From contig NC_014501.1 of the NCBI RefSeq assembly GCF_000147335.1, positions 3,036,300-3,100,299 of the forward strand: a DNA stretch of 64,000 nucleotides. The letters run 5' to 3'. The position numbers were made by a program, and so were the translations under genes. The notes under the pieces were generated by a model. That model searched no databases. It worked only from the letters and a program-made list of their open reading frames with translations, and was not told where the DNA came from. Positions 27,690 to 35,825 of this stretch are shown piece by piece. The stretch comes from Gloeothece verrucosa PCC 7822 (GTDB taxonomy: Bacteria > Cyanobacteriota > Cyanobacteriia > Cyanobacteriales > Microcystaceae). Within the stretch, counting starts at the first letter, position 1, and each line of letters starts with the position of its first letter.

Positions 27690-28730
27690 CTTCCAGCCGG
27701 CACGGTTCATCACTTGTACGGCTTTTCCTAAGTTAGGTCCATAACTGGCGACATTCGCTAGGTCGGGTTTAAAGGCACCAAACTTGGCTAAAGCGGGAGT
27801 CAATGTAACGCCTTGAACGACGGGATATTCATTATTTCCCTGAGCAAAAAAGTTTTGGGCTTCTGGGGTGACTAAATATTCTAAAAACTTAATAGCGGCA
27901 TCTCGGTTAGGCGCTGTTTTAAGAACACCCGCCCCACTGACATTAACATGAACTCCTTTAGGGGGAAAAAATACACCCACTTGTTGATAGATAGCTCGTT
28001 TAGCCGGGTCTTTATCATTGGCATAACTGGCTAAATAATAAGTATTCGCTAGGGTTAAATCTGCCGCTCCTGCGGCTACAGCTTCGATTTGTCCTTTATC
28101 ATTTCCTTGAGGAGGGCGAGCAAAATTAGCCACGAACCCCCGACACCATTTTTCGGCTGCGGCTTCTCCACGTGTGGCAATTAACCAAGCGACAAAAGAT
28201 TGATTATAAGTGCTACTCGAGGAGCGGCTTACTACTTTACCTTTCCATTTCGGGTTAGCTAAATCATCATAAGAAGAGAGTTGAGAGGGTTTAACCCGGT
28301 TCTTGTTATACATAATTACCCGCAAGCGCTCACTAAAAGCAAACCAGTGACCTTTGGGTTCTCTCAGGTTGGCTGGAATTTTTTGCTGTAAAATTTTTGA
28401 GTTTACTGGCGTAAAAAGTCCGGCTTGATAAGCCCGCCATAAACGCGCGGCATCTACGGTGATTAAAATGTCTGCTGGACTGTTGCGCCCTTCGCTTTTA
28501 ATTCTTTCGATTAAAGGGTCTGCTTCGGCTTCTATTAGATTAACTTTAATGCCGGTTTGCTTGGTAAAGTTGTCGTATAGACGACGGTCAGTATTGTAGT
28601 GACGAGATGAATAGAGATTTACTTCCCTAGTCTGCGCTGAGATTAGGGTTAATTTACTCAGTTGACTAGCGGCGACTGCTGCGGTGGCGGCTCCGGCTCC
28701 AATAAAGACTCGTCTGGTAATTTTGTTCAT
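27687..28730 (-). CDS. futA: Fe(3+) ABC transporter substrate-binding protein (FutA)
   Basis: A 347-residue ferric-iron-binding protein of the FutA/FbpA family that delivers iron to the FutBC transporter or acts in the periplasm. It begins with a twin-arginine signal (KITRRVFIGAGAATAAVAA), so it is exported folded by Tat. Tyrosines that bind Fe(3+) in this family are in place: YSSRHYNTDRRLYD near the N-terminus, STYNQSFVAW, and NTYYLASYAND. futB/futC are not adjacent, as in other cyanobacteria where these genes are scattered. It reads toward the iron porin and feoA. Confidence 0.95.
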   Translation of the reverse strand: MNKITRRVFIGAGAATAAVAASQLSKLTLISAQTREVNLYSSRHYNTDRRLYDNFTKQTGIKVNLIEAEADPLIERIKSEGRNSPADILITVDAARLWRAYQAGLFTPVNSKILQQKIPANLREPKGHWFAFSERLRVIMYNKNRVKPSQLSSYDDLANPKWKGKVVSRSSSSTYNQSFVAWLIATRGEAAAEKWCRGFVANFARPPQGNDKGQIEAVAAGAADLTLANTYYLASYANDKDPAKRAIYQQVGVFFPPKGVHVNVSGAGVLKTAPNRDAAIKFLEYLVTPEAQNFFAQGNNEYPVVQGVTLTPALAKFGAFKPDLANVASYGPNLGKAVQVMNRAGWK

Positions 28731-29067
28731 CGCTATATAATGATGCGGCTCTCCACTAATGGTCAGCTAACTTGAGTTAGGATACGGAACAAGTTCCGCA
28801 CTTCTGAAGATTATATCTTACATCTTTTTGCAATATATTCTCACTAATCTTGATAACTTTTTTCAATTGTCAAGAACGCTATATATAAATTAGTTATGGC
28901 TAAAAGTTAGGTAAATTGTGGAAAATTATCTCTACAGGCTTTTTTTTCAATACACCATTTCAAGTATTTTGTCAATAGATATCAGAAAATTAAATAATAA
29001 TCTTTCTCAATAAGTTGAAAATAATATTTTTTAGAGACGTAAAGAGCAACGTCTCCCATCATAAAGG
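28731..29067. other. intergenic region with two short hairpins
   Basis: About 340 bases upstream of futA and downstream of the DUF3593 gene. CGGAACAAGTTCCG-like sequence lies near 28785. GAGACGT (29034-29040) is inverted as ACGTCTC (29049-29055) just after the DUF3593 stop and could be its terminator, though followed by A/T mix rather than a T-run. The futA promoter must lie here. Confidence 0.5.
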
Positions 29068-29421
29068 TTATTTTGTCGGCTCTTTTTTGGCGTAGGCTAT
29101 GGATGGAATAGGGGTTTGACTGGAGTCAGAAACTTGTTGGCGACGTTCAACAATGGCTTGCCGAAAACCTAGAGCAATTAAAATATTAGAGAGGGTTAAA
29201 AAAGATTCTGCTGACCCATGTAACCAATCTATATTAGCCAACTGTTCGCCGTAATGAACCCTAGCGTATATACCTGCGGGAATCGTCACACCAACAAACA
29301 CTAACAGAACATAAAAACCGATTAAAGCGAGACGCGGCATTTTACCAGAACGGGTAAGAAACCACAAAAAACCGAGATAGGGAAAGAGAGAAACTGCAAA
29401 TAAAGTATCTTTAGGAAGCAT
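29068..29421 (-). CDS. DUF3593 membrane protein
   Basis: A 117-residue protein with three membrane spans and the DUF3593 pattern: LFAVSLFPYLGFLWFLTRSG at the N-terminus, LALIGFYVLLVFVGVTIPAG, and DWLHGSAESFLTLSNILIAL. The family is found in cyanobacteria and plant chloroplasts; function unknown. It lies 20 bases after the DUF2499 gene, and the pair is commonly adjacent, suggesting that the two proteins work together in the thylakoid or envelope membrane. Confidence 0.9.
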   Translation of the reverse strand: MLPKDTLFAVSLFPYLGFLWFLTRSGKMPRLALIGFYVLLVFVGVTIPAGIYARVHYGEQLANIDWLHGSAESFLTLSNILIALGFRQAIVERRQQVSDSSQTPIPSIAYAKKEPTK

Positions 29422-29441
29422 AAGCCGTCAAAATGGGAAAC

Positions 29442-29747
29442 TTAATTAGGTTTTTTTTGAGAAGAACGCCAAATCCACCAAGCCGCAGCACAGAGGGTAC
29501 AATTTCCTAAAACTGTCATGGATGCTTGTACAGTGACTAACCAATCTAAGGAGGGAGTATTATCAAAAAAATGCCAAGTACAAGCGCTTAAGGCTCCTAC
29601 CAAAGAGGGTAACATAGCATAGGAGAAAACACGCCAAACGCGATCACCGCTTACTTCTCCATAAGTCCAGACTAACCAAGTGGCAGCTAACCATTCTATA
29701 ACACTAGAAACATGAATAATCCAAGTAGGAATTGATAGAGCGTGCAT
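29442..29747 (-). CDS. DUF2499 (Ycf49-like) membrane protein
   Basis: A 101-residue protein matching the Ycf49-like/DUF2499 family: MHALSIPTWIIHVSSVIEWL, SYAMLPSLVGALSACTWHFF and DWLVTVQASMTVLGNCTLC. It has about three membrane spans. Homologues occur in cyanobacteria, some algal plastid genomes and plant nuclear genomes (chloroplast targeted); function is unknown. First gene of a pair with the DUF3593 gene. Confidence 0.92.
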   Translation of the reverse strand: MHALSIPTWIIHVSSVIEWLAATWLVWTYGEVSGDRVWRVFSYAMLPSLVGALSACTWHFFDNTPSLDWLVTVQASMTVLGNCTLCAAAWWIWRSSQKKPN

Positions 29748-30167
29748 AGTTGTTTGTGTTGGGTCAATCTTTTATTATAAAGGAACAGGCGGGATCGATG
29801 CCCTACCCAAATAAGGCGGGAGCGTGAAAGCCTCGGTTTTGAGAGCGAAAGTCGTTTTTTAGACTGCCTATATAGCAACCGCCAAGGCCTCAGAACAGAT
29901 GGGTGATAAGCTGTTACGCATCTAAATTATTAGTTGAGATAAAGAAGGGGGAAAGGGAAAAGGATTCAACGTTTTTTCCAAAATTAAACTTATAAAAATT
30001 CAATGCGCCTTAGTTTATGATGTTGAGTGGAAAATCATTAATGACCAATACAGTTAGGATCTACTTTAAAAAGTAATTCAAGCCCCCATCGCTAGACGGC
30101 TTGAAAAAGAGTGAAGCGGCTCAATTTTTTGTTTCTTAGCCGCAATACAATTAACCATTTAAAAAAT
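29748..30167. other. intergenic region, possible old insertion remnant
   Basis: About 420 bases without a supported gene. The part 29780-29930 is less AT-rich than its surroundings and contains GGCGGGATC and GGCGGGAGC, plus CTGTTACGCATCTAAATTA, which has the look of a mobile-element end. I cannot match it to a named element. Confidence 0.35.
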
Positions 30168-31316
30168 TTATTCTAAAGAAAATGCTTTAGAGAAAGAAGA
30201 AAACTTATCTTTAATTGATTTTATCCCAGATAAAAAAGATAATTTGGGGTAATTTAATTTAATTAAGCAATTAAGTTTTATACCAATGCGTTTTCTTCCC
30301 TTTAAATAATATAAAGGATTGATATAGTTAAGAAAATATAGTAATTTATCTTGTAAACGTTCTCTTACTTGAATATAAAAAATAGGATCGATAAGCAGTG
30401 AAGATAGATGTTGCTTTTTATTAAGCAATCTTTCACGAACTTTTACGGCTAGTGATTTTATTATTGGCTCGGCTTTTATATAACTGGAAACTTCGTCAGG
30501 TAGAGGGGCACCTAAAACGTTATTTGCTAGGAAAAGGTAAAGCAAAAGTAAACGCCAATTTCCTGATAATTTGGCTTGTTTAATAATATATTTCCAATCC
30601 AAATTTTGATGAGAGTGGAGGAGTTGGGCGAGATCACATATTTGGGCTAATTGTTCCCCATATTCCATAAAGTCTTTAGCGGCTTGAGCGCAGAGAATTA
30701 GAAGTAAATCTTCTGGGGATAGATTAAGTACCTCTGTTCCCATAAGGTCAATGGGTTCAAGGCGTGCCCATAAAGTCTCAAATTTTAATCCTAGAGGGCA
30801 ATAGCTGGGCGTTATTTGTTTATGTAAATCTACATTAATTCTAAAGCGCTGTTCGGAGACTCCATTAAAAGTCCACCAATTTTGATGATCTGCCCAATGT
30901 ACGGGTCGTGTCTGCTTCTCAGTGCTATTGTAATAATTCCAACACACTGCTTGATGAGGGTGATAGATGTCCCATCCTCGCGTCCATGCTCTCGCTGAAA
31001 AGAGAACTTCTTCACCATAGAAGTAGATCTCGGGATCATAGGGCACTTGTTGAATAATAGACGCATCGGCAAACATAAATCCAGCCGCTATAAATGCCCC
31101 GAGTTGAGGGGTAGAACACTCGGTTAAATCTCCCTCTGACATAAGAACAAGAACGCCTGATTGATCAAAGTTAGCAGGAACGACGCGAGAAGGGATATTT
31201 GATAGCAAAGTTCTTGGAGGTTCGTAGCCAGGAGGATACGCAGTCAGGATAGCTTTTTTACTGGGACACATAGCAAGCATATCAATTAATAGTGTGTCCC
31301 ATCTGGGGGCAAAGCG
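30168..31316 (-). pseudogene. 3' part of a split glycosyltransferase gene fused to a nucleotidyltransferase-like segment
   Basis: The frame reads RFAPRWDTLLID, MLAMCPSKKAILTAYPPGYE, and YFYGEEVLFSARAWTRGWDI, which belong to the GlcNAc-type glycosyltransferase family (GT60-like, PF11397). Near residue 147 of the ATG form (about 30840) it switches without a stop to a different family: VDLHKQITPSYCPL, LNLSPEDLLLILCAQAAKDF, DLAQLLHSH, matching the C-terminal half of the uncharacterised nucleotidyltransferases (PF14907, NTP_transf_5). The glycosyltransferase N-terminus lies at 32769-33053, on the far side of an inserted tnpB element. The long basic tail (RKRIGIKLNCLIKLN) is unassigned. Both parents are incomplete, so I call a pseudogene. 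Confidence 0.75.
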
Positions 31317-31441
31317 TATAATAAAACTTTGCCGTAACTGTAGTCAAACCTAGTCAAATCTAATCACCTCTAACAGGATTGACAAAGCGTTCAGTGGCGT
31401 GCTAGAGTGAAAACTGGCTTAAATCAAGTATATATACCCCA

Positions 31442-32668
31442 ATGCAGTTGGTCGAGAGACACATTATTAAACCTGGACACAAATATTACCATGAGGCCGA
31501 CCGCCTGTGCTTCCTGGCTAAAAATTTATACAACTGCGCTAACTACATTTATCGTCAGAATTTTTTTCGGGGAGTGGGAACCAATGCCATAGAAGTTTAT
31601 CATCAACTCAAAACTTGTCCGGATTATCAAGCACTACCGGCTAAAGTTGCTCAAAATGTTTTAAGATTAGTGCTGAAAAATTGGATCAGTTATTATCAAG
31701 CTTTAAAAGCTTATGAAATCACGCCCGAAAAATTTTTAGGGAAACCGAAAATCCCGCGTTATCGTGGGACAATCTCTCTTAACAGAGAGGATGGTCGTTA
31801 TGTGGTGGGTTACAATCATCAAGCCATCAGTAAGAAATTTTTCAAGAAAAAAATTGCTCATCCAAGTGGAACCAATATCTATTTACCCACAAAAGCCAGT
31901 TCAATTGATGAAATTCGTATAGTACCTAGAACCGGTTGTTATGTTATTGAAGTGGTTTATCCTGTAGAGGAGGGTTCCCAACCCGCTAAGTGCAAAAATC
32001 CTCAGCGCATAGCCGCCATAGATTTAGGCTTAAATAACCTAGCTACCATGACCTATAATGTGCCAGGTTTAAAGCCAGTAATTTATGATGGAAGGGCCAT
32101 CAAATCAGCTAACCAATATGCTAATAAAAAGAACGCCCAACTACGCTCACTACTGCCATCTAATCAATACAGGAGCAAGAGATTAGATGCTTTGTGGTTG
32201 AAGCGCAACTTAAAAGTGGAATATTACCTCCACACCACCAGTCGAGCCATAATCAACGATTTGGTAGCCAATCAAATAGGGGTGTTAGTTATTGGTTGGA
32301 ATCAAGGCTTTAAAGATAGCATTAATCTAGGTCGAGTCAGCAATCAGAAATTTGTATCTATCCCCCATAAAAAATTGATAGAACAACTCCAATATAAAGG
32401 CTCCTTACTAGGAATAGAAGTGGTTTTAACTGAGGAAGCTTATACGTCAAAATGCTCGGCCTTAGATAACGAACCCATTAAAAAACATTCTATCTACAAG
32501 GGAAAAAGAGTTCATCGAGGCTTGTTTAGAACCGCCACAGGCAAGAAAATCAATGCTGATATCAATGGCAGTTTAAATATCGGCCGTCTATATGAGCAAG
32601 TAGTTGGAAATGGTCATAGACCTCATCCAATAGAGGAGCCAGTGCGTTGGGCGGGTTCCCCGACTTAA
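31442..32668 (+). CDS. tnpB: RNA-guided endonuclease TnpB family protein, non-canonical active site
   Basis: A 408-residue TnpB/OrfB protein. The RuvC-I aspartate is present (AAIDLGLNNLATM, D194) and the RuvC-III aspartate is likely D373 in NADINGSLNI. The usual RuvC-II glutamate is not: the matching strand reads VLVIGWNQGFKD (285-287 GWN). The next acidic pair, E331/E332, precedes YTSKCSALD, and only one cysteine (C338) remains of the usual four-cysteine zinc ribbon. The same wording (IGxN, TSKCS) is, as I recall, shared by a cyanobacterial subfamily, so it is probably inherited, not recent damage. The frame is intact. The start is ATG 31442. Confidence 0.85.
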   Translation: MQLVERHIIKPGHKYYHEADRLCFLAKNLYNCANYIYRQNFFRGVGTNAIEVYHQLKTCPDYQALPAKVAQNVLRLVLKNWISYYQALKAYEITPEKFLGKPKIPRYRGTISLNREDGRYVVGYNHQAISKKFFKKKIAHPSGTNIYLPTKASSIDEIRIVPRTGCYVIEVVYPVEEGSQPAKCKNPQRIAAIDLGLNNLATMTYNVPGLKPVIYDGRAIKSANQYANKKNAQLRSLLPSNQYRSKRLDALWLKRNLKVEYYLHTTSRAIINDLVANQIGVLVIGWNQGFKDSINLGRVSNQKFVSIPHKKLIEQLQYKGSLLGIEVVLTEEAYTSKCSALDNEPIKKHSIYKGKRVHRGLFRTATGKKINADINGSLNIGRLYEQVVGNGHRPHPIEEPVRWAGSPT

Positions 32669-32689
32669 AGCAACTGGCGTGGTGTTGTA

Positions 32690-32768
32690 GTTCATCCAGT
32701 ACGGGTCAAACCGTACAAAGCTAGTGGATTAGTCAAGTGTAAGATTTGACTAGAAAATTAGTAACTAT
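32690..32768 (+). ncRNA. candidate right-end guide RNA (reRNA/omega RNA) of the first tnpB element
   Basis: TnpB proteins use an RNA made from the element right end whose 3' guide continues into flanking DNA. After the tnpB stop there is a stable hairpin GTACGG-GTCAAA-CCGTAC (32699-32716) and then AGATTTGACTA, the right subterminal repeat. The RNA 5' end is unknown (usually inside tnpB); a guide would begin near 32769, in the glycosyltransferase gene. This is inferred from the family. Confidence 0.4.
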
Positions 32769-33053
32769 ATGAGAGTCAATTTGCAAGGTATATCGTTCTC
32801 CTCGCCATAATTTTTGAGTTCTCGAACGTGCCCAACAGGCTCCGCGAGATTGAGCCGCACTGACTGCATCAATTCGACAATTTTTAAGGTTTTTAAGGGG
32901 TTCTATATATTGAAGTTCCTCTTCGGTTTGATACTGCCAGCAAATCCCAAAACTGAGACGTTCGGGGTGTGCGGCTTGTGCGAGCGCATCTAATACAGTA
33001 GGAACGAGTTCACGATCTCGGTAAGAAGCGATTTGAATAAAAATCGTGTCCAT
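32769..33053 (-). pseudogene. 5' part of the split glycosyltransferase gene
   Basis: From ATG 33053 the frame gives MDTIFIQIASYRDRELVPTV, ALAQAAHPERLSFGICWQY, AAQSRGACWARSRTQKLWRG and YTLQIDSH, the classic N-terminus of GlcNAc-type glycosyltransferases (PF11397), ending at His 95. In intact members DSH is followed by MRFAPRWD, which is found at 31316 beyond the inserted element. The open frame runs 11 more codons (to 32733) into the insertion before stopping. The residues IASYRDREL are the nucleotide-sugar binding start. Confidence 0.85.
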
Positions 33054-33150
33054 GACTTTTGTTTTTTATGAACTGAAAGAAAATGATTAAACTACCCTTA
33101 AGTTATCCTCAAGGACAGTGTTTACTCAGGAACAGGACATGAGACTGGGT

Positions 33151-33783
33151 TCAATACTTAATTGAAACTTTAAACCCGGCTGCAAATGAATCTATCTTTG
33201 GTTCAAATCCATCCAAACGAAAATTTGCTGTAAGTCCAACGTTTATCTCAATACCACCATCTGGTGTTTTTAGATTAATTCCCAGTCCATTAGCGGGAAA
33301 ATTTTGTGGCACTACGTTTTCAAGATTAACTAGTGGGCTGAACGTCAGTGGACCAAACAGTGTATCGGCTGTAAAAGAAGTCAAGTTTGAAAACGTATCA
33401 CCAGTTTTTTCTAAGGTAGATTCAAAGTTAAACTCTCCCTCAGATAAATCATCAGGAAAGCTAATATCGCCTCCAAATTTAGAATCACCAAAAAAATCAT
33501 TTGGAGGTAGTGGTGTTGTTTCAAAAGAGCCTACAATATTGCCATCTACATTTTCAAATGTATACCCTAGTTTTGTTCTCAAATCTGGAGTTGGAGGTGG
33601 GGGTGTTGGAGTTGGTGGGGGTGTTGGACCTGATTGCGCCATAGCCGGTGCTGGAGCAACTACCGACTTAACTAAAGGAAATAAAGAACCAAGGGCAAAC
33701 CCACCCGCTAAGGTTGCCGTTTTCAGTATTTTCCGCCGTGAAACACCAGATATCCCAACGGGTCGCGCTACATACTCTTTAAT
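33151..33783 (-). pseudogene. Tat-signal protein without a usable start codon
   Basis: An ATG at 33642 gives 163 residues (MAQSGPTPPPTPTPPPP, then a beta-rich domain), but that Met sits at what looks like a signal-peptidase site (APAMA-QSG). Upstream in the same frame is a twin-arginine signal: GISGVSRRKILKTATLAGGF, ALGSLFPLVKSVVAPAPAMA. The frame continues back to ATT (33781-33783) and is then stopped by TGA (33784-33786), with no ATG, GTG or TTG in between. So the gene seems to have lost its start by a deletion that joined it to the kinase fragment. The domain is not one I recognise. Confidence 0.6.
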
Positions 33784-34149
33784 TCACTGTGCATTTAATT
33801 GGTACTTAGTATGAACCACTAACCCCACTGGTATTGGGTCCGTTCCCGCTTGACCTCCCAGTTCCTCTACAGAGCATTTTCGCCGCTTAATTTGCTCTCC
33901 TACTCCTTCCCGAATACACAACGGTCTTGGGTAAGGATGAACTAAGCCATCTCGGTCAATGACTGCATACTCATCAGAATAGTAGATAGCACCCGCCTTG
34001 ACCAATGCTGCGGCTAAGGTAGTTTTGCCGCTAAAACTACGGCCAGGAATAACTATTGCTCGTCCTCGCCATCCCACTACTCCCGCATGGACAAATAACT
34101 TATCTTGTACCAACAATCCAACTTGTAAGCACAAATCCGAGTTAAAAAT
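33784..34149 (-). pseudogene. fragment of an HPr-kinase-like P-loop protein
   Basis: About 120 residues: LCLQVGLLVQDKLFVHAGVV, GWRGRAIVIPGRSFSGKTTL (P-loop), AALVKAGAIYYSDEYAVID, then VGLVVHTKYQLNAQ and TGA. This is the central kinase-like core of HPr kinase/serine kinase-like proteins that often sit beside nucleotidyltransferase-like and peptide-modification genes. The N-terminal third and everything after HTKYQ are missing; the frame opens after a TAG with no ATG (a TTG at 34134 is the only candidate start). Its TGA is in frame with the Tat-signal protein downstream. Confidence 0.65.
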
Positions 34150-34314
34150 CTATAAAACTCGAATTAATTGCTAAAAAATCGCCAAAATCGCCGAAAAACC
34201 TCTTTTTAACCTTTAAATTTTTCTTTCTCATAACTGCTTTTAGAGATCTCGTGAAAAGTTAGAAGCACAGATGAGAAAGCTGAAAATATTGATATATATG
34301 TATTGATTTTGGTA

Positions 34315-34401
34315 CGGAGAGGGAGGGATTCGAACCCTCGTTGCCCGAAAAGACAAAGCAGTTTTCGAGACTGCCGCATTCAACCACTCTGCCACCTCTC
34401 C
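34315..34401 (-). tRNA. tRNA-Ser (anticodon CGA)
   Basis: The minus strand reads GGAGAGGTGGCAGAGTGG at the 5' end, an anticodon arm GCAGT-CTCGAAA-ACTGC giving anticodon CGA (serine, codon UCG), a long class II variable arm, the T arm GAGGG-TTCGAAT-CCCTC, and the acceptor CCTCTCC plus discriminator G. The acceptor stem is a full seven pairs with GGAGAGG. CCA is not encoded. Length is 87 bases, normal for tRNA-Ser. Confidence 0.95.
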
Positions 34402-34588
34402 AGCAAAGCTTGCTAATTTTAATTGTACTCTATTGGTGAGGTTTCTTAAGAAAGCTTTTTTATAGATAATCTGGTACAATTATCGATAATCCTACCCGAC
34501 GAGCAAAATGTACAAGCCAGATGATTTGCTCAACTTTTAGGGAGATCTGTGTCAAAATAGAATTTTTAATAAATAGGTAGGTCGCGGG

Positions 34589-35680
34589 GTGCTTCTTTCC
34601 ATCAAAACAAAGCTCAAACTAAATAAGCGTCAAAAAACCCTTATGGCTAAACACGCTGGCATAGCGCGTTTTACCTATAATTGGGGGTTGGCTACTTGGA
34701 ATGACTTGTATAAATCCCGATTGAAGCCTAATATATACCTACTTAAAAAGTTTTTCAACAAGCATTTAAAAGCCGAATATGCTTGGATAAAAGAAAAAGG
34801 AATTTGCCAAAAGATAACACAGTATGCTTTTGAACACCTAGGCCAGGCTTTTAGCCGATTTTTTCAAGGAATTGGAGAAAAACCCCAATTCAAGAAAAAG
34901 GGAAAACATGACTCTTTTACGCTCGATAATGGTGGTAAGCCTTTAAATGTAGGAGGACGTTCTTTAAAACTACCAACTATTGGTTGGGTTAAAACTTATG
35001 AAGCGCTTCCCCACACGACTTGTAAAAAGTTCACTATTTCTAGGACGGCCGATGAATGGTTTATTTCTTTTACATATGAACAAGATAAAAAGCCAACAAA
35101 TAAGGAATATGAGGTAGTAGGTGTAGATTTGGGGGTGAAAACTCTTGCTACCTTAAGCACGGGCAAGGTTTTCCCCAATCAAAAGCATTACAAAAGAAAT
35201 TTAAATAAGCTCCAAAAGCTGTCTAGATCATATTCTCGTAAAGTTAAAGGAAGTAATAACCTTCTTAAAGCCCAAATCAAACTAGCAAGATATCACGCTA
35301 AGATTAAGAACGTTCGACATGATAATCTTCACAAAATTACTACTTATATCGCTAAAAACCACAAGCTTATAGTAATGGAAGATTTAAACGTTAAAGGAAT
35401 GCTATCATTAGACAAACTATCGCAATCTATTGCTGATTGTGGATTTTATGAATTCAAAAGGCAATTGACCTATAAAGCTGATAAGTTTGGTTCGGAGTTA
35501 TTGTTAGCTTCTAGATGGTTCCCTAGTTCAAAAACTTGCTCAAATTGCGGTTGTAAGAAAGAAAAACTCTTACTATCTGATAGAGTTTTTAATTGTGATA
35601 GTTGTGGCTTTTCAATAGATCGTGATTTAAACGCTTCGATTAATATAAGTCGTTTGGCTGAGACGACTAAGCCTGCTTGA
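34589..35680 (+). CDS. tnpB: RNA-guided endonuclease TnpB, canonical
   Basis: A 363-residue TnpB with all expected residues: N-terminal RNA-binding part (KLKLNKRQKTLMAKHAGIAR), RuvC-I D180 (VVGVDLGVKTLATL), RuvC-II E264 (LIVMEDLNVKGM), zinc ribbon C317/C320 and C336/C339 (CSNCG and CDSCG), and RuvC-III in IDRDLNASINI (D344-D346). It should be an active guide-RNA-directed nuclease. The start is GTG 34589; LLSIKTKLKLNK follows as in relatives. Confidence 0.93.
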   Translation: MLLSIKTKLKLNKRQKTLMAKHAGIARFTYNWGLATWNDLYKSRLKPNIYLLKKFFNKHLKAEYAWIKEKGICQKITQYAFEHLGQAFSRFFQGIGEKPQFKKKGKHDSFTLDNGGKPLNVGGRSLKLPTIGWVKTYEALPHTTCKKFTISRTADEWFISFTYEQDKKPTNKEYEVVGVDLGVKTLATLSTGKVFPNQKHYKRNLNKLQKLSRSYSRKVKGSNNLLKAQIKLARYHAKIKNVRHDNLHKITTYIAKNHKLIVMEDLNVKGMLSLDKLSQSIADCGFYEFKRQLTYKADKFGSELLLASRWFPSSKTCSNCGCKKEKLLLSDRVFNCDSCGFSIDRDLNASINISRLAETTKPA

Positions 35681-35755
35681 GGGATAACCGCTCCTATGCT
35701 CCCGATGATACAGGTAGGAAACATCAAAAATAGACGAGTGTCTATAATTGTCTAA
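35681..35755 (+). ncRNA. candidate right-end guide RNA of the second tnpB element
   Basis: After the tnpB stop the sequence reads GGGATAACCGCTCC and GATACAGGTAGGAAAC, then the hairpin TAGAC-GAGT-GTCTA. TnpB right ends of this kind are transcribed as guide RNAs. The 5' end probably lies inside tnpB; the guide would start in the flank near 35750. Inferred from the family. Confidence 0.4.
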
Positions 35756-35825
35756 GTTTTCCACAGCAGAAGATGGGAAAAGGGACGCACTGTTCATCAT
35801 TCATATACTCAAAACAGATTAATCG

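Larger units (their letters stand above)
31320..32768 (+). mobile_element. IS200/IS605-group element carrying only tnpB (IS1341-like), inserted in the glycosyltransferase gene
   Basis: Boundaries come from reconstructing the interrupted gene: 5' GAC TCT CAT | ATA CGC TTT GCC on the minus strand rejoins exactly if about 1449 bases are removed. The triplet TAT is present at both joints (31317-31319 and 32766-32768), so the ends are certain only to about 3 bases. Subterminal inverted repeats TAGTCAAATCT (31351-31361) and AGATTTGACTA (32742-32752) are perfect, and TAGTCAAA is repeated at 31341. A hairpin GTACGG/CCGTAC (32699-32716) follows the tnpB stop. There is no tnpA, so movement would need one in trans. 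Confidence 0.82.
34440..35755 (+). mobile_element. second tnpB-only element of the IS605 group, next to tRNA-Ser
   Basis: The ends are estimated from hairpins typical of this group: a left hairpin GAGCAAA/TTTGCTC (34501-34531, 17-base loop) and a right hairpin TAGAC-GAGT-GTCTA (35731-35744). It carries one intact tnpB and no tnpA. It begins within about 100 bases of the tRNA-Ser gene. Its tnpB is unlike that of the first element, so the two arrived separately. The exact boundaries cannot be fixed from this window. Confidence 0.65.

Noticed and set aside
29820..29930. Mobile-element end near CTGTTACGCATC
   Set aside because: No second end, no transposase and no named match; too weak to call.
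33539..33814. 91-residue plus-strand frame with VGGGG repeats
   Set aside because: It is the reverse of the Pro-rich and Tat-signal part of the minus-strand gene.
34240..34479. 79-residue frame on the minus strand
   Set aside because: It is the tRNA-Ser gene read as protein (GEVAEWLNAAVSKTALSF is the tRNA itself).
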